From: JAXLWB01 sp046328715
GTDB taxonomy: Bacteria > Chloroflexota > Anaerolineae > Caldilineales > Caldilineaceae
Length of the DNA: 64,000 bases
Reading direction: 5' to 3'
NCBI GenBank assembly: GCA_046328715.1
Contig: JAXLWB010000025.1
Span: 74,613 to 138,612 of the forward strand
Shown here: positions 9,422 through 18,664 of the stretch, in pieces
How positions within the stretch are numbered: the first letter of the stretch is position 1
How the letters are laid out: each line of letters opens with the position of its first letter
Made by a program: the position numbers and the translations under genes
The notes under the pieces: generated by a model
Told to the model about the DNA's origin: nothing
Seen by the model: the letters and a program-made list of their open reading frames with translations, nothing else
Databases searched by the model: none

Positions 9422-10766
9422 GAGAGTTACCCCTTTGATCTACGTCAGAAATCATTAAAGTCGCAATCATTATCGTGGCGAGCAACGACAAACCAAAAAT
9501 CATCAGTGCCCGATCTGCGCCAAACTGATTCCACAACGTACCGTAAAGCACCGAGGCAACCAAGCGAGCGAGTCCTGTTCCAGTAGTGAGCAGCGATAAT
9601 CCCGTAGCGCGCAGATGAGCGGGCAAGTGGCGACTCGCCAACGCCATCAGCACCCCATCCGTCGCTGCATAGTAGAGCGCCAATAAGAGCAATACCAAGC
9701 CTGACGTCACATAATTCTGCCAAGGCAGTAATATTACGCCATAGGCCACCGCTAACAGACCGTATCCTGCCAAGAACACGACCTTGGAGCCAATAACATC
9801 AGCCATCCGCCCCAGTGGAATGGCGAGTAGCATGTAGAGCAGAGCCGTGGCAACAAAGAACAGTGGAAAGAAGCCGGTGCTCAGCCCCAGGCTTCGCTGC
9901 AAATTGAGGTAGAGTAAACCGTCACTCACTGTCACCAGCGAGAACAGGCCGCCAATCACGATCAGAGCGCGAAATGGACCGTTGGCGAGCAGTCCCAAGG
10001 CAGTGCGCAAGGAGACCTTGCCACTCTGCGTGTTGCCAGTTCCACAGGTGCAACCAGGATGGCGCAACTTGCAGATGCCATCCTGCTTTACCTCTGGGGC
10101 TGGCTGAGCCACAAGAGGAGTGCGCCGCATTGGGTTCTCGACAAAGAGTGCAATCACGGCCACGCCGATCAGGGCAATGCAGAGACTGACCACAAAGACA
10201 GCATCGTACGCTCCGGGGGCAAGGGTGAGGATCGCTACCGCCAGTAAAGGCCCCAACATCGCTCCTGCCGTATCCATCGCCCGATGTACACCAAAGGCAG
10301 TCCCCAATTCTTCAGTGCGGCTGGCATCGGCAATCATAGCGTCACGCGGGGCGGTGCGGATGCCTTTGCCGATGCGGTCCAAAATGACCACGCTAGAGAT
10401 GCCGAACCAACTACTGCCCAGTACCAAAAATCCTAGCTTGGAGAGTGCTGAAAAGAGATAGCCAGCCGATGCGATCTCCTTTGGGCGGCGCAGGCGGTCA
10501 GAAAGGATGCCGCTGGCAAGTTTGACAAGCACAGCAGCGCCTTGATTGAGTCCATCAATAAAACCAATTTGGAAAGGAGTGAATTGGAGGGTTACTAAGA
10601 GATAAAGCGGCAACGTCGTCGTCACCATCTCCGCCGAGATATCGGTGAGAAGGCTTGTTAACCCCAAGAACAGCACCGTTGAACCTACATTAAGCCAGAT
10701 GTGACGACTGCGCAACTGTTCGCGCTTATTTTTGAGGAGATCCCCCGAGTTTTCAACTTGGTACAT
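9405..10766 (-). CDS. MFS transporter with a Cys-containing central loop
   Basis: The 453-residue product has 12 predicted membrane segments and major-facilitator signatures: SGILSDRLRRP in the loop after helix 2, DRIGKGIRTAPRD after helix 4, and a repeat of the first motif as PLGRMADVIGSK. The DRIGKGIRT motif is typical of a drug/metabolite exporter subgroup. I placed the start at the ATG at 10766, which has AAGGAT seven bases upstream; a TTG 33 bases earlier is less likely. The cytoplasmic loop between helices 6 and 7 holds CKLRHPGCTCGTG, three cysteines and a histidine close together, which is unusual and could bind a metal. Substrate unknown. Confidence 0.85.
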   Translation of the reverse strand: MYQVENSGDLLKNKREQLRSRHIWLNVGSTVLFLGLTSLLTDISAEMVTTTLPLYLLVTLQFTPFQIGFIDGLNQGAAVLVKLASGILSDRLRRPKEIASAGYLFSALSKLGFLVLGSSWFGISSVVILDRIGKGIRTAPRDAMIADASRTEELGTAFGVHRAMDTAGAMLGPLLAVAILTLAPGAYDAVFVVSLCIALIGVAVIALFVENPMRRTPLVAQPAPEVKQDGICKLRHPGCTCGTGNTQSGKVSLRTALGLLANGPFRALIVIGGLFSLVTVSDGLLYLNLQRSLGLSTGFFPLFFVATALLYMLLAIPLGRMADVIGSKVVFLAGYGLLAVAYGVILLPWQNYVTSGLVLLLLALYYAATDGVLMALASRHLPAHLRATGLSLLTTGTGLARLVASVLYGTLWNQFGADRALMIFGLSLLATIMIATLMISDVDQRGNSRVEHA

Positions 10767-10883
10767 CAGGTTAATCCTTGGGTCTAGACAGCTTATCAAT
10801 TCACAAAGATACAGTATACAAGTGATTTCTACCAGTAAAGCTTGCTATTTGCTGTCGGGTTAACCAACTTTACCTGAAGGGTA

Positions 10884-10924
10884 GCAAAAAAAGAAGCGCT
10901 GGCAGATCATACCAACGCTTCTTT
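10884..10924 (-). terminator. Intrinsic terminator after the Nudix gene
   Basis: AAAGAAGCG (10890-10898) pairs with CGCTTCTTT (10916-10924), with TGG/CCA extending the stem inward past one mismatch. On the minus strand the stem is followed by a run of seven T (complement of 10886-10892). It lies about 70 bases past the Nudix stop. Confidence 0.85.
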
Positions 10925-10990
10925 CTACACTTCCGTTGTATATCGCTAGAATCGCCATGAGCGATTTTTCTCTATGCCTAGCCCGCTAAA

Positions 10991-11431
10991 TCAATAGCCC
11001 AAGAGCGCACGTATGCTCAACAATTGGGGATAGGTGATCGCATCTGACCGTACCAGTTCGTGCCAACTCGCCTCGTTACGCAGATCGAACCAGCCAGTTT
11101 CGATAATACTATATTTTGCAGCCACCTCTTCCTCTGGTTCATAGCCAGGAGCGGGCGTGCCTGCAAGGATCGAGCAGAGGTAAGTGCGCCGTTGCTGATA
11201 GATGCTCGCAGAATCCGTAATCTGATCCATCACGAGTCGCTCCACTTTCACCGTGAGGTTGGTCTCTTCCTTCATTTCACGCACGACACAAGCTTCTTCG
11301 CTTTCGCCTTCTTCAAGGCCACCGCCAGGAAAGAGCCAATAGGTGCGTCCGGTTGCGAGTTCGAGATTGCGAATGAGCAGAATATGATGATCCTGGATGA
11401 TTGCGCCTTGATAGCGGGTTTTCCGTTTCAT
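10991..11431 (-). CDS. Nudix hydrolase
   Basis: The 146-residue product contains a full Nudix box starting at GGGLEEGESEEA and ending REMKEETNL, which fits G-x5-E-x7-R-E-U-x-E-E. Nudix enzymes hydrolyse nucleoside diphosphates linked to another group; the residues that set substrate choice cannot be read here. The ATG at 11431 overlaps the stop of the SDR gene (ATGA), so translation is coupled; a longer frame starting at 11464 inside the SDR gene is less likely. The pair may clean up a damaged or activated nucleotide-linked product, but no specific pathway is indicated. Confidence 0.88.
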   Translation of the reverse strand: MKRKTRYQGAIIQDHHILLIRNLELATGRTYWLFPGGGLEEGESEEACVVREMKEETNLTVKVERLVMDQITDSASIYQQRRTYLCSILAGTPAPGYEPEEEVAAKYSIIETGWFDLRNEASWHELVRSDAITYPQLLSIRALLGY

Positions 11432-12243
11432 GCCAGGATCTTTTCCATCCGTTTTTGCACCCATTCCTTAGTATGGGGGTGGGTCAAGATATGGAGTTTT
11501 TCACTACGGATGGCGTCGAAGACATGCTGTGCGACTTCTTCAGCGGGAATGCCGTTGCTGACAACCGAACGCAACTCCTCCAGATCGGATTTTTCTTGGT
11601 CAGTGAGAGAACGGCGAGGATTGCGCAGATCTTTGGGGCGATTGCGTTCTGACTCCCAAATGCGCGTGTTGACAAACTCGGGGCAGAGCACAGAGACTTT
11701 GATCTTGGCTTCTTGCTCTTTTAACTCGTAGTACAACGTTTCGCTGAGCGCAACAACTGCATGTTTGGTCACCTTGTAGGCACCCAAACCAGGACCGGTG
11801 ATCAGCCCAGCAATCGAGGCGGTGTTGACGATGTGGCATTCGTCGCCCTGTTGCAACATGATTGGCGTAAAGGTGCGGATGCCGTGGATCACACCCCAGA
11901 GATTCACATTGAGCGTCCATTCCCAATCGTGGAGGGTCGTCTCCCAAATCTTGCCACCTGCGCCCACCCCAGCGTTGTTGAAGAGCAGATGCACCGCCCC
12001 AAAACGATCCAGTGTCTTCTGTGCCAATTCAGCGACTGCCTGTGCATTAGAGACGTCGGTCTGCACTGGCAGCACTTCGACATCATCGGCGTTGAGCATT
12101 GCAGCAGCTTTTTCTAAAGGAGCAGCTTCGATATCGGCAAGCACAACCTTCATGCCTTCTTGGCCGCACTGCCGCGCCAACGCCCAACCGATACCGCTAG
12201 CACCGCCCGTGACAACCGCAACTTTGTTTTGGAAGTTTTGCAT
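11428..12243 (-). CDS. SDR-family NAD(P)-dependent oxidoreductase
   Basis: The 271-residue product is a classical short-chain dehydrogenase. It has the cofactor motif TGGASGIG (residues 12-19), an acidic residue after the second strand (VVLADIE, favouring NAD), NNAG near residue 90, a catalytic Ser in NTASIAG, and Y-x-x-x-K in AYKVTKH. The C-terminal part is longer than in FabG. An AGGATCC stretch precedes the ATG. Substrate unknown. It is the first gene of a two-gene operon with the Nudix hydrolase. Confidence 0.9.
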   Translation of the reverse strand: MQNFQNKVAVVTGGASGIGWALARQCGQEGMKVVLADIEAAPLEKAAAMLNADDVEVLPVQTDVSNAQAVAELAQKTLDRFGAVHLLFNNAGVGAGGKIWETTLHDWEWTLNVNLWGVIHGIRTFTPIMLQQGDECHIVNTASIAGLITGPGLGAYKVTKHAVVALSETLYYELKEQEAKIKVSVLCPEFVNTRIWESERNRPKDLRNPRRSLTDQEKSDLEELRSVVSNGIPAEEVAQHVFDAIRSEKLHILTHPHTKEWVQKRMEKILA

Positions 12244-12274
12244 AAAGGATCCTAGAGAGATAGCAATTTTAGGA

Positions 12275-12312
12275 TTGGATATTGGATAATTGTGTAGTTA
12301 CCCAATACCCAA
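12275..12312. repeat. Intergenic inverted repeat (A/G-variant arm)
   Basis: TTGGATATTGGATAA (12275-12289) pairs with TTACCCAATACCCAA (12298-12312) at 13 of 15 positions. Both mismatches are A opposite C, which become G-U wobbles in RNA read from the minus strand, the strand of both neighbouring genes. It is one of a series of similar structures in this window. Confidence 0.7.
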
Positions 12313-12339
12313 GTTACGCAAGCAACGATCTCATCACGT

Positions 12340-13683
12340 TCAACGTTTCGGCAGATCCTCAAAATGCATTCCATGCCAAGTTTCGAAGTGTTTAGCGTGC
12401 GTTTGAAGATAGGCACCTGGCTCAAAGAGCGTGTCGTAATACTCCAGATCCAGATGGTGCGATTGCAGATACATCAGCACAAAAATGCTGGGCACACTAC
12501 CGGGAAACTTGCCAAAGGTGTCGTAAATATATTGAGCTTGGTGTGCCACCAACTCACGTTGCACTTCAGGATGAGGAGCCGCAGCACTCCGTACACGACG
12601 TGAATCCTTCCAGGGTCCCGGCGTCTCTGGGTTGAAGGGGCCACCTGGGCCAAACTTGCGTTCGACCAGCGCATCCACCGCAGCTCGCATCGTCGGGTAG
12701 TGCGGAGGTGTAAACCCCTCAAACACACCGGAAAGACCAGTTGGATTGGGCAGCGCCCAGCGCGCATCCGTGTCATAGCGAAAGCCCAACCCAGGCACAG
12801 CAGGATCGCCGCTGGCACCCAGTACAGTCAAGCGATCAATGCCGTTAAACATCCACCCGCCCAAGCCCATCGCCTGTTGCATCAGCGCGCCAGCATAGGT
12901 AGCAGCAGAGAGTTCAGCAGTGACTTCGGTCAGGGAATATTGCTCAAGAAACGTAAGCGGGTAGGCGCTCTCGACATTGATATAATTACGGAACTTCTCA
13001 AGGCCAGGGATTGCACGCTGATTGATATCGTCAAAGATCACAAAACCATTCTGTGCAAAGAAAAAGAGGTTCAGCAGCGTATGCTGTGCTACATCTCCCA
13101 CAGGGAAAACCAGCAGGCTGCCTGGTCGATTGGCAACCCAGGAATTGTGACCTTCCATGTAGGGTTCGCCCGGAGGAATATGCAATCGCTGATCGGAAAG
13201 ACGTTCAATTTGGGCGGCATGGGACTTCACCAACGCAACAAGATCTTGTGAGCCGTCGGCGTTGCGCTCAACGGGAGGTGGAATATCGCGTGTGCGGAAA
13301 AAGTAGGTGCCGCTGTCATCGGTAAAAAAGATTTCGGAGGTGTGAAAACCCGCGGCAGAAGGAAAGGTGCGTCCACCTGCCGCAGCAGGATAGTTTGATA
13401 ACTGCGGTGCATAGCGTGCGTGACGTGTAATCGAATTATGCCAACCCGTCTTACCAGCCACAGCAGTTAGGATTAATAATCGTTCCAACTCGGAGAGTGG
13501 ATAGGCAGCGTAGCGTGACGAATATGCTAATGCACCATCGGGAATTGTGGCACCGAGAAAAAAGCGTCGCGAACGGCGACCGAAGAGCGCATCTACCAGT
13601 GAAAAGCTCTGAAGCTGCTCTAACGCCTGTGCCTCGATTTCCAACTCGTTTGCCGGGGGTACGAGTGAAGTAGATTGCGTCAT
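12340..13683 (-). CDS. Nitroreductase-superfamily-like (SagB-like) protein
   Basis: The 447-residue product starts at an ATG with AAAGGAG six bases upstream; an earlier in-frame start at 13746 lacks support. Near the N-terminus is FGRRSRRFF, then YPLSELERLLILTAVAG, then 'PSAAGFHTSEIFF'. This order (R-R-S-R-R, P-L-S-x-x-E-L-x-x-L-L, P-S-A-G, a strand ending in a reported side chain) is the layout of SagB-type, FMN-binding nitroreductase-fold proteins. AGALMQQAMGLGGW in the middle resembles the family's GLG helix. The protein is longer than a standard nitroreductase and no partner azoline-forming (SagC/D-like) gene is nearby. I infer an FMN-dependent redox enzyme of unknown substrate. Confidence 0.5.
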   Translation of the reverse strand: MTQSTSLVPPANELEIEAQALEQLQSFSLVDALFGRRSRRFFLGATIPDGALAYSSRYAAYPLSELERLLILTAVAGKTGWHNSITRHARYAPQLSNYPAAAGGRTFPSAAGFHTSEIFFTDDSGTYFFRTRDIPPPVERNADGSQDLVALVKSHAAQIERLSDQRLHIPPGEPYMEGHNSWVANRPGSLLVFPVGDVAQHTLLNLFFFAQNGFVIFDDINQRAIPGLEKFRNYINVESAYPLTFLEQYSLTEVTAELSAATYAGALMQQAMGLGGWMFNGIDRLTVLGASGDPAVPGLGFRYDTDARWALPNPTGLSGVFEGFTPPHYPTMRAAVDALVERKFGPGGPFNPETPGPWKDSRRVRSAAAPHPEVQRELVAHQAQYIYDTFGKFPGSVPSIFVLMYLQSHHLDLEYYDTLFEPGAYLQTHAKHFETWHGMHFEDLPKR

Positions 13684-13717
13684 CCTGGCTCCTTTCAACG
13701 GTTTCAATAGGTTAACA

Positions 13718-13761
13718 TTAGAGAATAGGAGATCTCCCCAAATCAATCTCCTACGCTCTAA
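13718..13761. repeat. Intergenic inverted repeat
   Basis: TTAGAG-aa-TAGGAGAT (13718-13733) pairs with ATCTCCTA-cg-CTCTAA (13746-13761), interrupted only by a two-base internal loop. It sits between tyrS and the nitroreductase-like gene, both minus strand, and could act as a weak terminator for tyrS mRNA or a processing site. Confidence 0.65.
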
Positions 13762-13798
13762 ATCCTATACTTCGTCTAAGCAAATGCTGAGACAGAAT

Positions 13799-15079
13799 CT
13801 ATTGCACTACCTGAACCAAAAAGTACTCTCGTTTACCTTTGCGCAGAATGAAATAAACGCCTTCGATACTTTGATCGATGGTCACTTGCTTAGAAGACTC
13901 TGCCACGCGTTGGTTGTTCAGGTAGATGCCACCGCTGTCGATCAGGCGGCGGGCTTCGCCTTTGGATTTGGCGGCACTGGCTGTCACTAGCAGATCGGCG
14001 ATGTTCGTGCCTTCCCCTTCAAACGAGGATTTGGCGACGCTGGTGGAAGGAGCAGCAGCAAAGATATCGCGAATTTCAGCCGCGCTGATACCCTCGATTT
14101 CACCGCCAAAGAGCACATGCGACGCCTTTTCCGCCTGGGCGAGGCCGCTTTCACCGTGTACCATACGTGTCACTTCCTGGGCCAATCGACGCTGTGCTTC
14201 GCGCAGGTGCGGACTATCTGCTACCATCTGCGTATACTCGGCAATCACCGACTGCGAGAGGAAGGTATAGTAATTGAGCATCTCAACGACTCTGGCATCC
14301 TCGATGTTCATAAAGAACTGGTAGAAGTGATAGGGCGAAGTGCGTTTCGGATCGAGCCAGACCGAGTCGCCATCGGCCGTTTTGCCAAACTTGGTACCGT
14401 CGGCACGTGTAATCAACGGATAGACAACCCCATGAACCGGTGTGCCACGCACTTTGCGCACATATTGCGTACCTGCAGTGATGTTGCCCCACTGATCGCT
14501 GCCGCCACATTGTAGCTTGCAGCCGTAGGCATCGTACAAATGCAAAAAGTCATACGATTGCAGCAACATGTAGCTAAACTCGGTGTAGGAAAGCCCATCC
14601 TCGCGCTCGATGCGGTTCTGGACTGAGTCCTTCGCCATCATGTAGTTGATCGTGAAGTGTTTGCCGACATCGCGCAGAAAATCGATCATCGAAAGCTGCG
14701 AGAGCCAATCGTAGTTGTTGACCACGCGTGCGGGATTGCTTTTGACCTCGAAGTCAAGGATCGAAGCAAGTTGCACCTTGACGCGCTCAATATTGTGGGC
14801 CAATACTTCGGGTGAGAGCAGATTGCGTTCGCTTGAGCGCCCGCTGGGGTCGCCAATCATACCCGTGCCGCCGCCGGCCAGCGCAATGGGATGGTGACCA
14901 AAACGTTGCAACCGCGCCAATCCCACCATCGGCACCAGGTGACCGACATGCAGACTGTCGGCGGTCGGGTCAAAGCCGTTGTAGACGGTGACACTTTCTT
15001 TGGCGAGCATCTCTTCGACTCCATCGGTGTGGTCAAAGAGCAGTCCGCGCCATTTCCATTCGTTGAAGATGTTGTTCAT
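13799..15079 (-). CDS. tyrS: Tyrosyl-tRNA synthetase
   Basis: The 426-residue product attaches tyrosine to its tRNA in the cytoplasm. Class I signatures are present: HVGHL (the HIGH motif) near residue 42 after YNGFDPTADSL, GGGTGMIGDPSGR near residue 70, GGSDQWGNI near residue 190, and KFGKT (the KMSKS motif) near residue 230. Residues 360-426 form the S4 RNA-binding domain ('SKGEARRLIDSGGIYLNN'). Length and order match bacterial TyrRS of the eubacterial type. I see no T-box leader in the 150 bases upstream. Confidence 0.97.
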   Translation of the reverse strand: MNNIFNEWKWRGLLFDHTDGVEEMLAKESVTVYNGFDPTADSLHVGHLVPMVGLARLQRFGHHPIALAGGGTGMIGDPSGRSSERNLLSPEVLAHNIERVKVQLASILDFEVKSNPARVVNNYDWLSQLSMIDFLRDVGKHFTINYMMAKDSVQNRIEREDGLSYTEFSYMLLQSYDFLHLYDAYGCKLQCGGSDQWGNITAGTQYVRKVRGTPVHGVVYPLITRADGTKFGKTADGDSVWLDPKRTSPYHFYQFFMNIEDARVVEMLNYYTFLSQSVIAEYTQMVADSPHLREAQRRLAQEVTRMVHGESGLAQAEKASHVLFGGEIEGISAAEIRDIFAAAPSTSVAKSSFEGEGTNIADLLVTASAAKSKGEARRLIDSGGIYLNNQRVAESSKQVTIDQSIEGVYFILRKGKREYFLVQVVQ

Positions 15080-15227
15080 ATACAGGTAGCCGCTAGAAAG
15101 TAGACGGTAGGCAGGAAATAGTTTTACCGTTGCTTTCGGATTATCTATGCTTCAAAATCAATACTCGGTGATTATATCCTCACCCTGTCACCTTGTCACC
15201 TTGTCACGTCCGATGCAGACATCTGCG

Positions 15228-15632
15228 TCAGCCTTTCACCAGCGCTTCAAGTTCGGGCAAAAGCACCACACTCTCCTGCTCATTCGGGTCGGTGCGAGCA
15301 ATGACGGCGACGCAAGGCTCTGAATTGCTGCGGTTATGCGGCAGATGAGGTACGCCAGCCGGGATGTAACAAAAATCACCGGCTTTGGTGATCATATACT
15401 CTTCCAATTGCGGACCATACCACATCCCGCCCTCACCCGAAATCACGTAGATGGTCGTTTCGTGAGATTCGTGCATGTGCGCTTTGGCGCGTCCACCAGG
15501 TGGAATTGTAAGCAAGTGCATGCAGATCTTTTCTGATCCAGCACTCTCTGCCGAGATACCCGAAAAATAGGTGAAGGCTTGTTTGCCTTGGTAGCTGTGA
15601 TTGGGGGTGATGAGTTTGCAGGTTGTGGTCAT
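15228..15632 (-). CDS. Cupin-domain protein
   Basis: The 134-residue product is a single cupin barrel. Motif 1 reads GGRAKAHMHESHETTIYVISG, with His residues and a Glu placed to bind one metal ion; motif 2 reads GDFCYIPAGVPHLPHN. Small one-domain cupins include isomerases, dioxygenases and sugar-binding proteins, and nothing here picks one. AAGGA lies about 11 bases before the ATG. The gene stands alone on the minus strand between tyrS and kptA. Confidence 0.85.
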   Translation of the reverse strand: MTTTCKLITPNHSYQGKQAFTYFSGISAESAGSEKICMHLLTIPPGGRAKAHMHESHETTIYVISGEGGMWYGPQLEEYMITKAGDFCYIPAGVPHLPHNRSNSEPCVAVIARTDPNEQESVVLLPELEALVKG

Positions 15633-15730
15633 GGCAGTGTCATTCCTTGAGCCTAACTCAATGTGAGACGATGCTGTAATCCATTTCAGCAGTCTCGATT
15701 ACAGTCGATTATAGCACACGCGGCATAAAA

Positions 15731-16276
15731 CTAGCCTAGATTGCTGAGATAACTTGCTGGGACGTGGTTAGTCAGCCATACGCCATTTTCAGATTGGTAG
15801 AAGACGATCCCTGCTGCGTGCATGGCACCCGCTTGGACTTCCAGCACGACCGGTTTGCCATGACGTTGCCCTACCTTGGTGGCAGTTTCAACGTCAGCCG
15901 AGAGGTGGACATGTTGGCGGCTGCCAGGAATCAGCCCTTGCATTTTGATCGAATCGAGAAAACGGGTGGCGGTACCGTGATAGAGAATGGCCGGTGGTAC
16001 TTTGGGTGTCAATTGTAAATCGACATCAAGTGAATGGCCCTGGTTGGCGCGGATTCGACTTTTGTCGGCATTGAAGGCAAAACGCTGCTTTTCATTGGTG
16101 CCGACAATCTCTTCGAGCAGTGCCAAGGTCAGCTTGTGACCATGTTTGTTGCAGCGTTCGATCAATTCTGGTACATTGGCCCAGCCTGCCTCGTCAAGGG
16201 TAAGACCGATGGTTTCCGGTTGATGACGAAGAATTAAGCTCAAAAATTTACTGGTAGAAACAAGTTTCGGGTTCAT
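15731..16276 (-). CDS. kptA: RNA 2'-phosphotransferase (Tpt1/KptA)
   Basis: The 181-residue product fits the bacterial KptA family. It has the N-terminal winged-helix part with SKFLSLILRHQPETIGL, and the C-terminal ADP-ribosyltransferase-like part with LYHGTATRFLDSI and HVHLSADVETATKVG. Tpt1/KptA removes an internal RNA 2'-phosphate by passing it to NAD, releasing ADP-ribose 1'',2''-cyclic phosphate. In eukaryotes this finishes tRNA splicing; in bacteria the natural RNA substrate is uncertain, with RNA repair a leading idea. No RNA ligase gene is visible nearby. Confidence 0.93.
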   Translation of the reverse strand: MNPKLVSTSKFLSLILRHQPETIGLTLDEAGWANVPELIERCNKHGHKLTLALLEEIVGTNEKQRFAFNADKSRIRANQGHSLDVDLQLTPKVPPAILYHGTATRFLDSIKMQGLIPGSRQHVHLSADVETATKVGQRHGKPVVLEVQAGAMHAAGIVFYQSENGVWLTNHVPASYLSNLG

Positions 16277-16654
16277 AACAGCTCGAACGAATAAAGTGAA
16301 ACTAGGAATAAAGACAAAACTGATCTATAGCTTAACACAGCAGGTTGCTCGCAAATAATTACCAGTTACCAATAACTCTGGAATATTCCAAGAAGTGGTT
16401 GGAACAGAGGAATCACGGAGTATGTTGGCTGTGGAAATTTTCTCGCCGTCCGCTACCCTCTGTTCCGAGGGTGTTACTGCATTTGTGTTATATATGACGC
16501 AAAAGAGTGCCAATTGGTTGCAGCGAGTTTTGTTAAAGTTTTTGTGCCGCGATCTAGCTTTGCAGGTTACCCAGTCTGATTGGTTTCGCCCCTAGCTTCT
16601 GCTATACTGTCATGTAACCATTACCCATTAACCGTTAACCATTCACCATTTCTA
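16277..16654. other. Intergenic gap between divergent genes
   Basis: This 378-base stretch separates kptA (minus) from the ABC exporter operon (plus), so both promoters should be here. I see no structured RNA and no coding signal. The last 40 bases before the exporter start are a string of CCATTAACC-like words without a clear ribosome-binding site. Confidence 0.4.
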
Positions 16655-18394
16655 ATGCCTGCTACCCGTAAACTCTTCTATTACCTCAAACCCTACTGGC
16701 ACTGGGCCACGTTGGCACCACTCTTAATGATGCTTGAAGTGGCAATGGATCTCCTCCAGCCACGTCTGATCCAGCAGATCATCGACGTCGGCGTCGTCCA
16801 TGGCGATCTAAACTATGTCATCAACAGCGGCCTGCGCATGGTCGGCATTGCCCTGGTTGGGCTGATTGGCGGTGTCGGCTGCGGCGTCTTTACCGTGCTG
16901 GCTTCGCAAAATTTTGGTGCCGATCTGCGCCATGCCCTCTTCGCCAAGGTGCAATCGCTCTCCTTTGGCAACCTCGACAAGTTGGAAACGGGGGCCCTGA
17001 TCACCCGCTTGACCAACGATGTCAACCAGGTGCAAGAGATGATCGCTATGCTTCTGCGTGTGATGGTGCGCACGCCGCTGCTGATGGTTGGCAGCGTAAT
17101 CATGGGCATTTTGACCAGTCCACAGTTGTCGTTGATCTTTGTCGGCCTGCTGCCGATTGTCACCGTGATCATGGTCAGTGTCATCAATCGTTCCTATCCG
17201 CTCTTTGGCGGCGTTCAGCAGCGGCTCGATGCCCTCAACACCGTGATGCAGGAGAATCTGGCCGGGGTGCGCGTGGTCAAAGCCTTTGTGCGCGCCAAAC
17301 ATGAGTTGCAGCGCTTCCGCAACGCCAATAACCATTTGATGGAGCAAAATCTGCTGGCTGTGCGCACGGTTGCCATCACCATGCCAGCGATGATGTTGGC
17401 GCTCAACATTGGCGTTGTGATTGCGCTCTGGTTCGGCGGCAGCCAGGTCAAGCAGGGTGGGATGCAAGTGGGCGAGGTGGTGGCCTTTATCAACTACCTG
17501 ATGCAAGCGCTGATGTCGCTAATGATGGTGAGCATGTTGACCATGCGCTTCTCACGCGCCGAAGCTTCTGCCGTGCGTGTCCGTGAAGTGCTTGAGAGCG
17601 TGCCTGAAGTGAAGATTGCCTCCAATGCTCAGACCGACTTGGTCCCCCAAGGTGCTGTGACTTTTGACCACGTCACCTTCAGCTATAACCACGATGGCGG
17701 CGATCCGGTGCTCAAGGAGATCAGCTTCTGTGCCGAACCTGGTGAGACGGTCGCTATCCTCGGCGCAACTGGATCGGGCAAGTCAAGTTTAGTCGGCCTA
17801 TTGCCCCGCTTTTACGATGTCACAGGTGGCATCGTCAGCATCGACGGCGTCGATGTGCGCCAGTTGGATGAAACAGCCCTCCGTCGCTCGATCGGGATAG
17901 CGTTGCAAGAATCCGTACTCTTCAGCGGAACGATCCGCGACAACATTCGCTACGGTCGCCCCGATGCCAGCGACGAAGCAGTGCTCGCCGCAGCCAAGGC
18001 AGCCCAAGCTCACGACTTTATCAGCGGCTTCCCCGACGGCTATGATGCCTGGGTAGGGCAACGTGGCGTCAATCTTTCCGGTGGACAAAAGCAGCGTATC
18101 GCCATTGCTCGTGCCCTGCTCACCCAGCCCACGCTACTCATTCTGGATGACAGCACCAGCGCCGTCGATGTGGAGACCGAGGCCAAAATCCAACAAGCGC
18201 TGGCCAATCTGCGCAAACGATGCACGACCTTGCTCGTCGCCCAACGCATTAGTAGCGTGCTCAATGCCGACAAGATCCTCGTCCTCGACGACGGAAGGAT
18301 TTCAGCACAGGGCAAACACAATGAGTTGATGAAAATCAGCCCGATTTACCGAGAAATTTACGAGTCGCAACTAGAGAAAGAGAATGAAGATTAG
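16655..18394 (+). CDS. ABC exporter half-transporter with degenerate catalytic site
   Basis: The 579-residue product has six membrane segments (residues 1-310) and a nucleotide-binding domain. The domain carries Walker A GATGSGKSS, Q-loop LQESVLFSGT, signature LSGGQKQR, and Walker B LLILDDSTSAVD. The residue after Walker B is Asp where the catalytic Glu should be, and the switch region reads LLVAQRISS, with Gln in place of His. This is the usual mark of the degenerate half of a heterodimeric exporter; the other half follows on the same strand. I chose the ATG at 16655 because residues before it, from a TTG at 16580, do not resemble the family. The substrate is not indicated; many such pairs export drugs, lipids or peptides. 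Confidence 0.93.
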   Translation: MPATRKLFYYLKPYWHWATLAPLLMMLEVAMDLLQPRLIQQIIDVGVVHGDLNYVINSGLRMVGIALVGLIGGVGCGVFTVLASQNFGADLRHALFAKVQSLSFGNLDKLETGALITRLTNDVNQVQEMIAMLLRVMVRTPLLMVGSVIMGILTSPQLSLIFVGLLPIVTVIMVSVINRSYPLFGGVQQRLDALNTVMQENLAGVRVVKAFVRAKHELQRFRNANNHLMEQNLLAVRTVAITMPAMMLALNIGVVIALWFGGSQVKQGGMQVGEVVAFINYLMQALMSLMMVSMLTMRFSRAEASAVRVREVLESVPEVKIASNAQTDLVPQGAVTFDHVTFSYNHDGGDPVLKEISFCAEPGETVAILGATGSGKSSLVGLLPRFYDVTGGIVSIDGVDVRQLDETALRRSIGIALQESVLFSGTIRDNIRYGRPDASDEAVLAAAKAAQAHDFISGFPDGYDAWVGQRGVNLSGGQKQRIAIARALLTQPTLLILDDSTSAVDVETEAKIQQALANLRKRCTTLLVAQRISSVLNADKILVLDDGRISAQGKHNELMKISPIYREIYESQLEKENED

Positions 18395-18472
18395 CTGCCT
18401 CAATCTCCTTGAAATAGCGTCGCCAACCGGCAACTTTCGATAATACGGACCAGATGGATTTTCATTCAACTA

Positions 18473-18608
18473 ATAGACAAAGCAGATAGACATTGCATGA
18501 TCACAATGAGTCGGGGCACACCCTTGCGGTTGCCCATCCGGTGATGCAAGCAGAGCACCGGCAAGCGGATGCCCCTACAATGATGCGTCTTTGCTTTGCT
18601 TTGTCTAT
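18473..18608. repeat. MITE-like palindromic repeat, copy 1
   Basis: The ends are perfect 11-bp inverted repeats, ATAGACAAAGC and GCTTTGTCTAT. Inside, GGGGCACACCCTTGCGGTTG and CACCGGCAAGCGGATGCCCC pair partly. Copies lie at 31424-31536 (same orientation) and 50760-50896 (inverted). It holds no gene. It fills the gap between the two ABC exporter genes. Confidence 0.85.
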
Positions 18609-18664
18609 AAGAAACCAACCGTGGCGACCATACCTGGGATGTCTAATCGCTAGTCTTTTCAACT

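Noticed and set aside
15080..15227. T-box leader before tyrS
   Set aside because: The conserved T-box core and an antiterminator/terminator pair are absent from the 150 bases upstream of the start.
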